A stretch of DNA of 64,000 nt from Sepiola atlantica (GCA_963556195.1 OY744520.1:152326607-152390606), one strand, 5' to 3'. Positions 33,901 through 45,239 are shown, counted from the stretch's first letter. The notes: a model not told the origin generated them from the letters alone. A program made the numbers and translations.

Positions 33901-36000
33901 GAATCATCATGACTGGTTCGATATATACATTACAGCTTCATGTTCATATATGTACTTACATTACATAACTGTTTTCATAGTTTCCTTGATACTGGACACA
34001 CGCAATGACGGGTCATAAAAATGCGATATTACGCAACCGTTGCTTCAATTCAAACATATCATTACATAAGCACCCCCTGAGAGGGTATCCATTGTTGTTT
34101 GACACAGAAGAAATGTATTCCTTTTTCGATATATATTTCTTTTCATTTTTATTGCTGAAATCAAACAACACGGGCGTGTCATGGAATCTGTACTATTATT
34201 GACGTCATTATCGTAAGTGGATAATAATGCAACCATTTTTACTGAGTCTGTTTTTTAAAAAGGTTACAGAGATAGGGAAATGCACTTCTCTCTGTAATTT
34301 TAAAACTTATCTTTCTGGTAACCTGAATATGAAGTTTTGCAAAATATTTAAAATCTAAAAACTTAGAATTAAGTTGGGAAATCTCGTACTAAGTTCATGG
34401 CTATCACTGTCACCTCTCACTGTATGTTCTTTGACACACTCCTTAACTTATACGGAGTCTATCATTCTCGCGTCAGTCTCTATCTATTTCTACATTTTCT
34501 TTCTGTCTCTCTCTGTCTCTCTCTCTCTCTCTCTCTCGCTCTCTCAATTCGTTTATTAACAGTCAACGATAACTAACTATAAAATTCCTAGACTAGAATA
34601 GTCCATTATAAACAAATGGGAATTTCATAAAAAGTAGTAATACTATTTAACCAGGTGAGAAAGAGAGAAAGAGAGAAAGGGATAGCGAGCAAAGAGAGAT
34701 TTTTTTTAATTTCTGTCTTAATTTTAAAGGAAGTTTGTCATTTAGTCAGTATAAGAAGTTTGAGTTCCGAATTTTAAAACAATTTAATACTATGAGCATG
34801 AACTAAAAAAAGAGTAACTACCAGAGCATCGGCTTAATCCAATCTATATGATCTGTTAATGTATGTGTGTGTTTCAGATAGAGATAGACACATACAGCTA
34901 GAGGATGTAGAAGGAGAGAAGTATAAACCAGTTGAATTGTTATAGACAGAAGCACGTAATTACACTGATAATATTAGTATAATAAAATAAAAAGGGGGAA
35001 AATAAAATAAATACAACAGCTCAAAACAAAAAGATGTCACAGAGAATTTAACATGGTGAACTTTGGTCTTTCCTCACTTTACAATGAAGTAATGGTTCCT
35101 GAAGTGATAAATGCGAACTCGACCCACCCATCTGTAGTTAATGTGGGTATTACTGGTGCATAGGGCGGTTAAAAAGCGACAAGATCACTTTTCAGTGGTT
35201 TTGTGTAACATTTAACTTGCCAGAGATACTAAATTTATCACTAGGCATTATTCCATGCATCGTTTTTATTTTTATTTTTTCAGATGCGCTCTACCATTTC
35301 TATGAGTAACTTATTTCTACCCGTCCGATTGTCTTGTGTTTTTCAACAAATATTAATATTAATATATTAATATTAATATATTAATATTACCATCTAATAT
35401 ACAAAGTAAAGTAAGTCTCTTAATCGTTACTTCGTCACCGATAGCTTTCTTCTTACAAAATCTATATTTAATTCTGCTTCGTCAGTTTTTCTTATGGATC
35501 GTTGAAGAAGTAGAAAATGTAATTAGATTTATTCCTTCCAAAAAATACTTTGTCCAAGTCGGAATTATTTTAAAATGGTCGACATCTTAACTTTCTATTC
35601 GTCTATACATAGTTATTTACATTTGTTTCGAAAAATATTTGAAAAAAATAATTTGTAATATTTTTGAAAACTCTGTTTTAATGCATCTGTGGTCCTATTG
35701 ATGTTCCGTTGTCTAACTGGATTCATAGGGAAATAACGGTGATTTTCCTATTTACATGTGCTGATAAAGAACTTAAATTTGTTTCAGAAACATATGTAAT
35801 AATTATGTATCCTTCAAAGTTGTTATATATAAGTTCTTGTTGACCCAAAGTCATATCCATACAACTGATTCAATGCGTGTAGTCTTCAAATGTATCCGTA
35901 AGACTTTATTGGCTTCACTTTTTAGTAATGTAACTATAGGATTTTGACTCCTTTGCCAGGTTACGATGCAGTCAAAGTTAAAGCATTTCACGTTACGTAT

Positions 36001-36002
<2 letters not shown>
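33901..36002. other. no gene recognised
   Basis: Unique AT-rich sequence with a CT-rich tract at 34500-34545 and an ATATTA-type simple tract at 35350-35390. Short open frames show no domains. Confidence 0.45.
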
Positions 36003-36064
<62 letters not shown>

Positions 36065-36074
36065 AGCGGTAACG

Positions 36075-36138
<64 letters not shown>
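36003..36138. repeat. two AT arrays separated by 20 bp
   Basis: 36003-36062 and 36083-36138, with caagcggtaacg between. Confidence 0.95.
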
Positions 36139-36139
<1 letters not shown>

Positions 36140-36397
36140 TAGTGCAGTTATTTGAGCCGCTCAATCATACACTTAAAGAATATGTATTTCCATGTAGCCT
36201 CTTATATTTAGAGTATTAACCAATCAAGAGTTCCTGTGCTTATAACAACGCGCCAGGCATCGTGCCGTTTTCATGTGAGCGATTATTAACCAATTAAGCA
36301 CACGTACAAAACGTCTAGACTATAGACGTAAGAGAAAAACGACTGTAAAATTTCTGGTGTCGAGAAATTGGCCAAAAATAACGGTTTCTCTTAACTA

Positions 36398-36825
36398 TAT
36401 ATATATATATATATATATAAAATATTTGTTGTTGTTTATTATCTATGTACGTATACGTTTCGTCCCTTTTCAATCAGGACTCATCAGCATAGAGATATGA
36501 CTATTCACTACCGGTCGTACGATTCGAAACCCTGGATAAACAAGTATTTTTCAACTTGTATCCAACGTCGTTAACCGCGCGCCCACTATTTGAATAGCCG
36601 ATAAACAATGATAATTTAACACATTTAAAGCGGCACGATATCCAGGCATTCTACTTCTATTAAAGAAGGAATGATGCATTATAAAGCAAGTGACGTCATG
36701 CTGTGTTTGTACTACCATTAAGAGTGCTCTACTTATTTTACGAGGAGCGACAAATATAAAATATTTGTTGTTGTTTATTATCTATGTACGTATACGTTTC
36801 GTCCCTTTTCAATCAGGACTCATCA

Positions 36826-36829
<4 letters not shown>
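36398..36829 (-). mobile_element. retrozyme-like element with two hammerheads 339 bp apart
   Basis: A direct repeat of about 76 bp (36414-36490 and 36754-36829) flanks 263 bp of non-coding sequence. Each repeat contains a canonical hammerhead on the minus strand. The predicted cleavage sites (36447/36448 and 36786/36787) are exactly 339 nt apart, so self-cleavage of a minus-strand transcript would release a 339-nt RNA with the ends needed for circularisation. AT arrays lie on both sides. There is no coding frame. Size, tandem direct repeats and type I hammerheads match published retrozymes. Retrozyme is an inference pending expression data. Confidence 0.75.
36442..36493 (-). ncRNA. type I hammerhead ribozyme, upstream copy on plus coordinates
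   Basis: Minus-strand RNA: stem I UCUAUG/CAUAGA (6 bp), box 1 CUGAUGA (36481-36487), stem II GUCC/GGAC extended by a weak pair, box 2 GAAA, stem III ACGU/ACGU with a two-base loop, cleavage triplet GUA before CAUAGA. All core nucleotides match consensus. Confidence 0.88.

Positions 36830-36830
<1 letters not shown>
36781..36830 (-). ncRNA. type I hammerhead ribozyme, second copy
   Basis: Same core as the other copy: CUGAUGA 36820-36826, stem II GUCC/GGAC, GAAA, palindromic stem III, GUA cleavage triplet. The 5' strand of stem I is replaced by AT-array sequence, leaving about four weaker pairs. Confidence 0.82.

Positions 36831-36917
<87 letters not shown>
36829..36917. repeat. AT array
   Basis: Begins inside the second hammerhead's stem I. 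Confidence 0.95.
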
Positions 36918-36920
<3 letters not shown>

Positions 36921-36989
36921 AAAACTTTCGTTACTTTCGGGTGAACATAAGAGCGTTATAGTAAAACTAGTTTCCTGATTACATATATA

Positions 36990-37175
36990 TATATGAAAAG
37001 AAATGAAAACGGAAATTCTTCGTGTGTTCATCGACGTTTCGTCTTCATTAAAAATCTGTCTCAGGATGACTGATTTGAAGAAAAACAAAATTTGAATATA
37101 CGTGGTGCCTCTATGACGTGAAAAGAATTATCATGAAAATTATTAATTTTATAATTATAATATATATATATATGT
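36990..37175 (-). mobile_element. family-H repeat, minus copy
   Basis: The complement of 37020-37085 matches 21873-21920. The hammerhead-like order is present, but box 1 reads CUGAGAC. Ends near AT sequence at 37158-37174. Confidence 0.4.
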
Positions 37176-37257
37176 AAAGGAGTAAGGCTACCAACATTTG
37201 TAGAATGTTCTTTTCAACATTTATTTATTATTTTGTTGTTTTACCATTTTATGATTT

Positions 37258-37301
37258 TATATAACGCGTTTCAAGCGGTGGGTCCGCTTTCATCAGATAT
37301 G
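37258..37301 (-). ncRNA. minimal type I hammerhead ribozyme, 3' region of PLE3
   Basis: Box 1 CUGAUGA (37290-37296), stem II AAGCGG/CCGCUU (6 bp, loop ACCCA), box 2 GAAA (37269-37272), palindromic ACGCGU instead of stem III, stem I AUAU/AUAU. Same sense as the PLE3 frame. Would act as a dimer. Confidence 0.75.
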
Positions 37302-37629
37302 AAAATCCATTTGAAGAAATGTCTTTCGTTTGAGTAAATGTTGTTTCATTTGAGGAATTTGTTATTGTTTTTGCGCATGCGTAGGTTTGCGGGTGTGTGG
37401 GTATCTTTTATTTTTTATTTTTTATTTTTTGCTGCTTCTCTTGGTCAAGTGCGTGTTACCCATCCATGACCCGTCGGTCATCCCAGCCTCCTAGGTGCGC
37501 CGGATTTCTTTTGAAATTTAATACTTTTTATTGCTTTTTGTCGTCTCCAAGAACGAAGTAGTGTCTGCGAGTGTGTGAGCGCCCGCACGATGCGTGTGGT
37601 CTAATCTTGAGTCTTGTGAATTGGTGAGC

Positions 37630-37806
37630 GATACATACACACACACATAAATACGCACATACACACACACCCACGCGCGCACACACACAGGCGTGTGGTT
37701 ATAGTGACACAGAGAGGGGGATAAAGATAGAATTATATACACATACATACATACACATACACACACACATATATACACATATATACACACACATACATAC
37801 ATACAC

Positions 37807-37837
<31 letters not shown>

Positions 37838-37870
37838 CATACACACACACATACACACACATACACACAT
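37630..37870. repeat. AC/AT-rich simple sequence
   Basis: Imperfect acacac, acatac and atatat stretches within the PLE3 3' region. Open frames across it are artefacts. Confidence 0.85.
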
Positions 37871-38160
37871 ATTTGCAAAAGATAGGTTAATGCAAATGGT
37901 CCAAATAGATTTGAACTTGGTTTGGCCGATTTCATAGTCCGGTATTTAATGTGCAAATTTAATGTCTATTGTAAATGATTCATTTAACACAAGTTGCTAT
38001 TTGACTCATAGCTGTGTAGAAGTGCGCAATAAGAAGTTATGTACTAAGATTATCTTCCTTGAATAAGAATTTTTCAGTCTATAGATAACTATAAATAGTT
38101 ATTTATGTTTGTACTTAACTAGAGGTGGATAAAGTGTGATCGAAGTGTATGTTGCTAAAC

Positions 38161-39219
38161 TTATGATCTGTTTAATGTTGGATTAAATTTAAGTATGAAG
38201 TTTTTTTCTTGTGTTAGTAAGTAAGTGTAGTCTTGGCTTTGGAAAATTGGCATTATTTTGAATTTACCTCCGCTGCATGAGTGCACATGTTGGGACACGA
38301 ATAATTTACGGTTTTCTTTGATTTTAATGTTGCTTTTATGTAAAGATACTCTATTATTAAATGTTTTCGTCGCACCTATATAAGGTGTACATGTTGTACA
38401 TTCTAGCACATAGACAACGTTCTTGGAGGTGAAGTTAAGGTCTTTTTTTATTGTGAATGTTTGTGTTGGGTTTTTAAATGTGTATGAGTTCCCCTCCATT
38501 ATTATGTCACAGACCCCACATCTTTCCTTGTTGCATTTTGTGACCCCTTGTATTGTGTGTTGGTTGAGTTTAGATGAAGTTAACATTTGTTTGAGGTTTT
38601 TCGGTTGGCGTTTGCTTTTTATTATTTTCGTTGTTTTTAATATGTCGTTTAGTTTTTTGTTATGGTTGAGTAGGGTTAGGTTTCTTGTTATTTCTGTGAA
38701 TAATTCTGGATTGTTTGTGTTGTGTGTAGAGATGTATGCTAATATTTGTTCTTTGTTTCGTTTTTTGGGGATTCGTAATTGTTCTAATGGGATGTTTTCT
38801 GCTAGTTCTATACCTTTATGTATTATTTGTAGCGGGTATCCTCTTCTTTTTAAAGTTTTCCGTAGTTCCTCCAGTCGGACAATCCGAAGGTCTTTGTCAC
38901 TGACTATAGTACAGATCCTGCGTGCTAGGGAGTAGGGTATAGATTTTAGGCAGCTTTTGGGGTGATGGCTTCTAAAATGGAGATATTGTTGGGTATCTGT
39001 GGGTTTGTGGTAGATGTCTGTGATTATGTGAGTGTTTTTAATTTTAATCAATACATCTAAGAAGGGTAGTTCTGTTTGACTGTGTTCAATGGTGAATTTA
39101 ATCTTGGGGTGTAGGTTCTGTAGTATGCTGTGTAATTTATTGATGTCCCCCCATGTGGGTTCCCAGAGGATAAAACAATCATCCAGGTATCTTTTCCAAG
39201 ATATATATATATATATCAT
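38161..39219 (-). CDS. PLE3 reverse transcriptase C-terminus plus GIY-YIG endonuclease (5'-truncated, open)
   Basis: A 352-residue open frame whose first six residues come from the AT array. The real protein is entered at WKRYLDDCFILW, with Y11-L-D-D as the RT catalytic motif. LPFLDVLI at 51-58 and DIYHKPTDTQQYL (68-80) are PLE signatures. The linker has a cysteine motif (C229, C234, C237), and the GIY-YIG domain starts at VVY 268-270 with YIG 280-282 and Arg 290. The frame is uninterrupted to its stop, making it the best-preserved retroelement ORF of the window. The N-terminal RT motifs are missing, so it cannot be autonomous. The function in intact relatives is target-primed reverse transcription with its own endonuclease. 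Confidence 0.85.
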   Translation of the reverse strand: MIYIYISWKRYLDDCFILWEPTWGDINKLHSILQNLHPKIKFTIEHSQTELPFLDVLIKIKNTHIITDIYHKPTDTQQYLHFRSHHPKSCLKSIPYSLARRICTIVSDKDLRIVRLEELRKTLKRRGYPLQIIHKGIELAENIPLEQLRIPKKRNKEQILAYISTHNTNNPELFTEITRNLTLLNHNKKLNDILKTTKIIKSKRQPKNLKQMLTSSKLNQHTIQGVTKCNKERCGVCDIIMEGNSYTFKNPTQTFTIKKDLNFTSKNVVYVLECTTCTPYIGATKTFNNRVSLHKSNIKIKENRKLFVSQHVHSCSGGKFKIMPIFQSQDYTYLLTQEKNFILKFNPTLNRS

Positions 39220-39458
39220 TCATTTTACTCAAATCAATTGCTGCAATAATAAATTCGTTTTATTTCTCAGCTGAAATACGGAACGTGTTATATTACTCGT
39301 CGATATCTTATAGAGTGATATCTCTGGAGTGACGCGTTGTGAACTGGTAGCCTACTTTTCAAATCGGGTTAATGGAGTCTGCCTAATTTAATAAGGCAAT
39401 CCATCTGGGAGAAGGGGAACTTCGATTTTGAACATCCTACTTAAATAAATCGACAGGA

Positions 39459-39738
39459 TGTGGCACTCTATTCATCCATACAGAGCAACTTATCGTAGAT
39501 TGTTCTTGCGTCAAGGGATTCTTAATACCGTCCGAAAAAGCATGGCTACACAAACGGCACACTTATTTGTAAAATAACATTCTGTGTCTAATTAATCACA
39601 TACGATGTTTGCAATATATATTCTGTTTCTGCACGACATAACCAAAAAAACTGCTTTTCGGACGGTATTAAGAATCCCTCGGCGCAAGAACAATCTACGA
39701 TAAGTTGGTGTGTATGGATGAATAGAGTGCCACATTAT
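39459..39738. mobile_element. hairpin (fold-back) element
   Basis: About 80-bp inverted arms (39459-39542 and 39655-39738) share tgtggcactctattcatcc and gggattcttaataccgtccg, separated by about 112 bp. No coding frame. Could be a small MITE; target duplication unclear. Confidence 0.65.
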
Positions 39739-40190
39739 TTAAGATGGCGGCCATGAGGAAAATCTGACCTGTGTAACTCTCGCATGTCAGATGAATTTAG
39801 GTGTAAATATTGGCGCAGATATTGCACACATTGCATTCCAGCGTAAACGTACATTGCGCATGCAGCAACGATCGCCTGTCCTTAAATGTGCGACAGCAAG
39901 AAAGAAAAAGATGCTATACCATAAGAAAATGTTAAATTGAGACATTTGAATCTGATTAATAATGTTAAATAAAATTTCCTGTATACAGATTAAACAACAC
40001 GTTCCGTTCATTTATCACCTTTGAGTATATTTTGACTAAGAGTCTGAATCAGAATTCCAAAGATTAATATGTCAGGTTCTCCCATGTTCATTTCCAATTT
40101 CGTTAACGAAACCCAATACCCATCATATTTTTTTCATTTTGTTGGTTTTCGCTAATTGTTACCATTACGACAAAGTGTCAATTGGGCCAT
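39739..40190. other. no gene recognised
   Basis: Unique sequence. Minus frame 39787-40011 has no known domain. Confidence 0.4.
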
Positions 40191-40194
40191 ATAT

Positions 40195-40247
40195 CACTAC
40201 TACTACTACTATTACTACTACTACTACTACTACTAATAATAATAATA

Positions 40248-40279
<32 letters not shown>

Positions 40280-40280
40280 C
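40195..40280. repeat. TAC - TAA - ATT trinucleotide array
   Basis: Stepwise compound array similar in design to 7006-7204. Confidence 0.9.
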
Positions 40281-40439
40281 ACAGCACTGATGAAAACACC
40301 TTAAATATTAAGGAAAATCCTCGACTGCAGACACCAGTCCACATAATTAGGTAACGCTGACTAACCATAGATTAGTTGAAATAGAAATAGAACTGATAAT
40401 ATTAAAGAACATTACATGAATCCAAGGGAACTGAAACTG

Positions 40440-40690
40440 CTAGAAATGCCATAATTTGGACCCCTATACACAAAAAATAGTGGTACCAGCCTCGTTTGGT
40501 ACCATACAAAATAGTTAAGGTGGATGGAAGGAACGAAAATGGAGAGCACCATTAAGACCTAGACATGAAGGATGCGGAGCGTATTCGAATCTTGATTGCC
40601 ACTCAAATATCAGAGAAGACCACTCAGATTCCAAAGAACACAATCTGTTTTGGCCAGTGAGCGATCGCTGGTCGTGACTCGAGAGAACTT
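40440..40690 (-). repeat. dispersed repeat, minus copy of the 10345-11510 family
   Basis: Complement contains gagttctc followed by gcgatcgctcactgg and gaggctggtaccac, blocks shared with the plus copies at 10990-11340. Confidence 0.45.
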
Positions 40691-41139
40691 TTTATGAGTA
40701 AAATTATAATAATAACAATTATTAATGATAATATTTAAGAAGAAAAAGAAGAAGAAAGGGAGGTGTCCATATTTATCGAAGACTTCCTTTAAAAGAATAA
40801 ACATATTTTGTCAGAAGAAAATCCAACGTCGGCACCACCAGAATGAGATAAACATTTGATAACTTAATTGTTTCCCTAAATGTATAAAAAGTAGGAAAAT
40901 ATGAAAATACAAAATATAGTGAAGGATGAGGCTGTCGTAAAATATATTGTTTGCAAGTAAATAAGTAAATATACCTGCACGTACATAGAGACACCAGCAC
41001 ACATGTATATGTGTATGAGTTCTGTGGTGTAGCGGTTAGTGGCAAGAACTGATAGATTGGCGTTTTGTGGTCGGTTTTGTTGAGTGATTGTACCACATTC
41101 AGTAATACTCTTGTGAAACGTATGAATCTATCGATTCTT

Positions 41140-41492
41140 CTAAACTATGGATGTTATAGTAGAATATTGATTTACTCCTCTCCAGGAGTTAGGCACAAGG
41201 CCAGTTTTTATCTTACTCCCACAAGTAAGATGTGACCCAAGGTTTAAAAATTGCCTGGGCAGCCCCGTCGGCATTTCCCGGTAGGGGTGCCTCAGGCAGT
41301 AAGCAATAAACTTACTCCTCCCCAAAGAGGGGAGGCGACACCTGGGAGGGTGGACCTCCTAGAACTACACAAGACAGACCCATAGACCGGCGTAAATCAA
41401 GCCCCGAAGGCCAAGACAATACCAGTCTATGGGGTGCAGTATCCATCGGAACAGATACTACACTTTGATCTTAGCCAAAAGAGTAGATTAGA
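41140..41492 (-). pseudogene. U2 snRNA-derived sequence with unknown tail
   Basis: Minus strand from 41492: cttttggctaagatcaaa then gtgtagtatctgttcc, nearly identical to the U2 snRNA 5' region including the branch-point-recognition sequence, with one inserted A. The sequence then departs from U2: an imperfect inverted copy (ggatactgcac) makes a hairpin, followed by about 280 bp that is not U2 and contains two further hairpins (gtctatgg/ccatagac and cctcccc/ggggagg). The Sm site and U2 3' domain are absent. Most likely a U2-derived repeat rather than a functional snRNA. Confidence 0.6.
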
Positions 41493-41925
41493 CGATTATA
41501 CCTTTGTAAGGGAACTGGACTTGGATTACCAAATATGCACGTTGATGTGTAAATAATTTCACATTTTACCGACGTGTTTTACATTGGATCTATTCTTGTG
41601 ATTTTTGTTTTGCTTTCGTCAAGAATGAACTGTTTTCAGACATTGTTGTTGCTTTTTTCTGAGTACATACGAAGGATGCTCGAGAATTAGCGTTATGAAA
41701 AGAGACGCTGTTTTACCAAATTTTATGTTATGTTATATGACTGAAAACAACTATCGTCTTGAAACAACTGCAAAACAAATGTAATACCAGTGTGTATACT
41801 CTTTATTAGAAACATGATGTGAAAATAATTTAAATCGTTAAAATACATATACATCATCAGCTTTCTGTCGTAGAACTTTGTACTTACCCCAAAAAGGTTC
41901 TTCTAATGTATTTAAATTTAATTGA

Positions 41926-42009
<84 letters not shown>

Positions 42010-42830
42010 AGTCGAATATTGAGTGTGTAAGCTGAATAGTTATTAATTTATAATTAAAGAGCATTTATAAATAAAAAATGGGGAAAAAGCGGACTCCAGC
42101 GACTATATTTTTATTGTTTAGTATAGAGATTTATTTTTTAAAGCCGTTTCTCTGTTTATCTAGACAATGAAGATTTGGCAAGCATATCTTAAATCTTCTA
42201 GAACAAAATGTATCCAAAAACATCGAAAATTAACTTAAAAAATCAGCTCGATTTTTCCCATGCAACAAGTGTTTTTATTCAAAACTCACGCCATATTTGA
42301 TTAAACCAAAGACAACGAAAAACAACACACAATTGTCCCCCATACTTGCTTTTTCTTAAAATAAAGTACGAAAATGCATAGCTCATAAGAAAAATAAATA
42401 CGAAAAGAAATTCAATAATTTGGATTCTTAAAAAGCAAAACCATTCGGGACAACTATGATATGTTTTTCGGAGTAATTCTACTTAGATATTTAGATTAAA
42501 ACCATTTTAATTGAATTTATTTAATGCAATATATTTATTTATGTAATTTAATTAATGATTAAGGTTTATATGTCTTTTATATTTTGTGGATTAAAAATCG
42601 AGGTATTCATTGTTTAATTTTTCAGTATCAAATATGTATTTTAACTACTTTTAGTGTGTTAGTGTTATAGTTTCTTTATATTATATTTTGTAAACGTTGT
42701 TATTTGATTTTCTCCTATTACAATTCATTTTTCCTATTGGTTATAAATAAAACTTTTATATGATAAAAAGAAAAAAAATTGAAAAATTTTGAAATAGATA
42801 TAGATATATTTAAGCTATCTAGGACGATAA
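41493..42830. other. no gene recognised; AT array inside
   Basis: An AT array occupies 41931-42002. The rest is AT-rich unique sequence. Confidence 0.5.
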
Positions 42831-42835
42831 TATGA

Positions 42836-43520
42836 ATGAAAAAACTTTAAAACTTACTATATACCTAATAATACGCTATAATATGTAAATAGTAATTCAA
42901 ACCATCCACAGTCTGTGAAAAATGCACTAATCCCAAATATTTCTAAAAAGAATATCAAAACATTTATGTTTGTACACCTGTTGCTTTGCTTGTACAGTAT
43001 TTTTTCAGCGATCGACTAGAACACATAGAGAAATTAATTTGATATAACTATGAGCTACCAGATTCTGCCCAGATTTCTAACTTTGTAGGCTTCTACATTC
43101 TCCAAGACATTTACAAAGATATTCCTAGAATGCTTGGACGATTATATAGGAATGATGCACTATTTTTAGTGAATGGTAATGATAGGAATTTGGGAAAAAC
43201 AAAATAGAATGTTTATGGTTGGTTTAAATAACTAGAACACAACATACCTATAGATATAAATATATAAACTCCTGAATATAACACTGAATTTAAATGAAAA
43301 AACTTACTTTTTACCATAAACCTAGTAATACACTATACTATGTAGATAGTAATTCTAACCATCCACAGTCTGTTAAAACTGCACTAATCCCAAATATTTC
43401 TAAACAGAATATCGAAACAGTTGTATGTGTACAACCATTGCTTTATCAACACTCGAAATTCCAAATTTCCTTTGTTTTAAAAATTTACAACAGTAGCTTC
43501 ACTTAAATAACTGTAACTAG
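42836..43520 (+). pseudogene. fossil Penelope-like RT fragment, partly duplicated
   Basis: 43080-43200 translates with LGRLYRNDALFLVNGNDRNL, and 43294-43440 with YHKPSNTLYYVDSNSNHPQS and ALIPNIS, both clearly related to PLE1 (GLYRDDALFFVN and KPNHTLYYIDAKSNHPP). The YxDD motif is mutated to YRND and several stops are present. The second block recurs in poorer form at 42836-42960, about 450 bp upstream, so the segment was duplicated or two copies inserted. Confidence 0.65.
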
Positions 43521-44189
43521 TAAACTAATAATCCAATTTGGGTTCAAATGTTTAAAGGTGCCATTTGAAGGTAAGTAATTTATAAAATTATGTTAATTTT
43601 TAATTAGTTGGACCATCTCTATGTAAGGCCAGGGACTTATTGAGTGATGTGTGTTGTAGATCCTGTGTGTGTGTTCCATAACTCCTCCTAGAGCTTTGAA
43701 GATAGACACGCATAAATATATATATATATTATGAAAATACATCAGCCAGAGTACTTGGATAAATATGTTTCAAAGGGTACAACAATATAGTGGGGGTTTC
43801 GTTCACAGCAGACGCCCATATACAAGCAATATCATCTCATATTATATTTATAACTTGATAATTATAGAAATTGAAAGCATAAAATTGAAATAGTAATATA
43901 GAGTGTAATGCTTGAGGCGGAGTACACAGTATTCCTCATCAATACTTTGGAAACAACTAATCCGGGTGTAAGGTATTAAAGAATATAAAATTATCCAAAA
44001 TCATTTCAATAAATGTCACTGTACTTACACCTTCTCCAACCCAATCGATGGCGAGTACATCCTAGGCCCCATCTAGAACTGAATTTTATAAAATATAAAA
44101 ACTAATAGAAAACCATACAATATTTGGGCTAGCCGCAAAAGGACAGATAGTTCTTCATTCAAATCCGGGCAACGTAGAGTTTCTTGCTA

Positions 44190-44190
<1 letters not shown>
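43521..44190. other. no gene recognised
   Basis: AT-rich unique sequence, no motifs. Confidence 0.45.

Positions 44191-44260
<70 letters not shown>
44191..44260. repeat. AT array followed by GA array
   Basis: AT to about 44228, GA to 44260, with more GA-rich sequence to 44295. Confidence 0.9.
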
Positions 44261-44263
<3 letters not shown>

Positions 44264-44401
44264 TGAGAAAGATATAGAGAGGGAGGGAGAGAGAGAATGA
44301 TAGTTTGCTTGAAGCAATGCTGGGAATAGTAGTAATATGTTAACGAAGGCTCAGGGGAATGCAGAGTGCCAGATAAATTGTAGGCTGGAAAGAAACATAT
44401 A

Positions 44402-44782
44402 CAGGGTGGGCAAAAATAAGGGTCCTATTTTTTAAAATTCATAACTTTTTTATTTATTGATTTTTTTTTTTTTTTTTAGAATAAGTAAAGGACCCCTTCC
44501 GAAGCAAGCATGAGCCGCATTAGCCCTAAGGAACGTACCCTCATTTAGAAAACATTATTTTTGCTTAAAAAACTCAAAACAGTGTAAAAAACAATACTTT
44601 AGTTCTTGTAAGTTTTAAGAAGTGTTTTTCGGCTAAAATTTGTTTTGTTTATTTCAAAAAATCTCGGAAGGGTCAGTCTACACACACATAAAGTTTGGTG
44701 AGTTTAACTTTTATTTTGTGGAAGTTATTCAAATTCAAGTTATTCAAATTTAAAGATAGGACCCTTATTTTGGCCCACCCTG
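44402..44782 (+). mobile_element. 381-bp TA-flanked MITE, copy 2
   Basis: Same 27-bp terminal inverted repeats and same orientation as 15694-16075. Differences I see are a longer T run at the start and about three substitutions. TA dinucleotides at 44400-44401 and 44783-44784 mark the target site. Confidence 0.85.
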
Positions 44783-45107
44783 TATAATAAATCGAAGTGG
44801 ACGAATTTACTATTTATTTTTCTTCAAAATCTTACATAACAGCAAGTGTGGTGTCGGCATTCATTTTGGTGAATTCCTTACACAGACGGATGTTTTTGGT
44901 GTTTATTATTTTTGGCAAAGGGAAGATTTTTCCCGAAATATTAAATGATTTTTAATCATCATCCGTACTACACACAGTTGCTGTTATGTAAGATTTTTAA
45001 GAAAAATAAATAGTAAGTCCCGCACTTCAATTTATTATTTTTGTTCCTTATAGCTTACAACTTATCCGGCACTCTGCATTGCCGACAGCCTTCTTAATAT
45101 ATTACTA

Positions 45108-45110
<3 letters not shown>
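44783..45110. other. no gene recognised; local inverted duplication
   Basis: tttctttcaaaatcttacat-type sequence around 44815-44842 recurs inverted at 44985-45015 (atgtaagatttttaagaaaa), giving a loose hairpin around 44910. No coding frame. Confidence 0.4.

Positions 45111-45187
<77 letters not shown>
45111..45187. repeat. AT array
   Basis: One tatgtata interruption. Confidence 0.95.
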
Positions 45188-45191
<4 letters not shown>

Positions 45192-45239
45192 ACAGTAATA
45201 ATAGTAATGGTAGTGATAGTAATAATAATAGTGATACTA

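Larger units (their letters stand above)
37178..39219 (-). mobile_element. Penelope-like element PLE3, 5'-truncated
   Basis: From an AT array at 39199-39216 the minus strand carries an RT/GIY-YIG frame to 38161, about 850 bp of 3' non-coding sequence (including AC/AT-rich simple sequence at 37630-37870), and a hammerhead at 37258-37301. It ends near 37178 beside another short AT array. Unlike PLE1 and PLE2 it has no inverted arm that I can see. Confidence 0.75.

Noticed and set aside
41140..41492. Functional U2 snRNA gene
   Set aside because: Only the 5' segment matches U2; the Sm site and 3' stem-loops are absent.
41850..41885. Minus-strand ctgatgatg
   Set aside because: No GAAA box at a workable distance.
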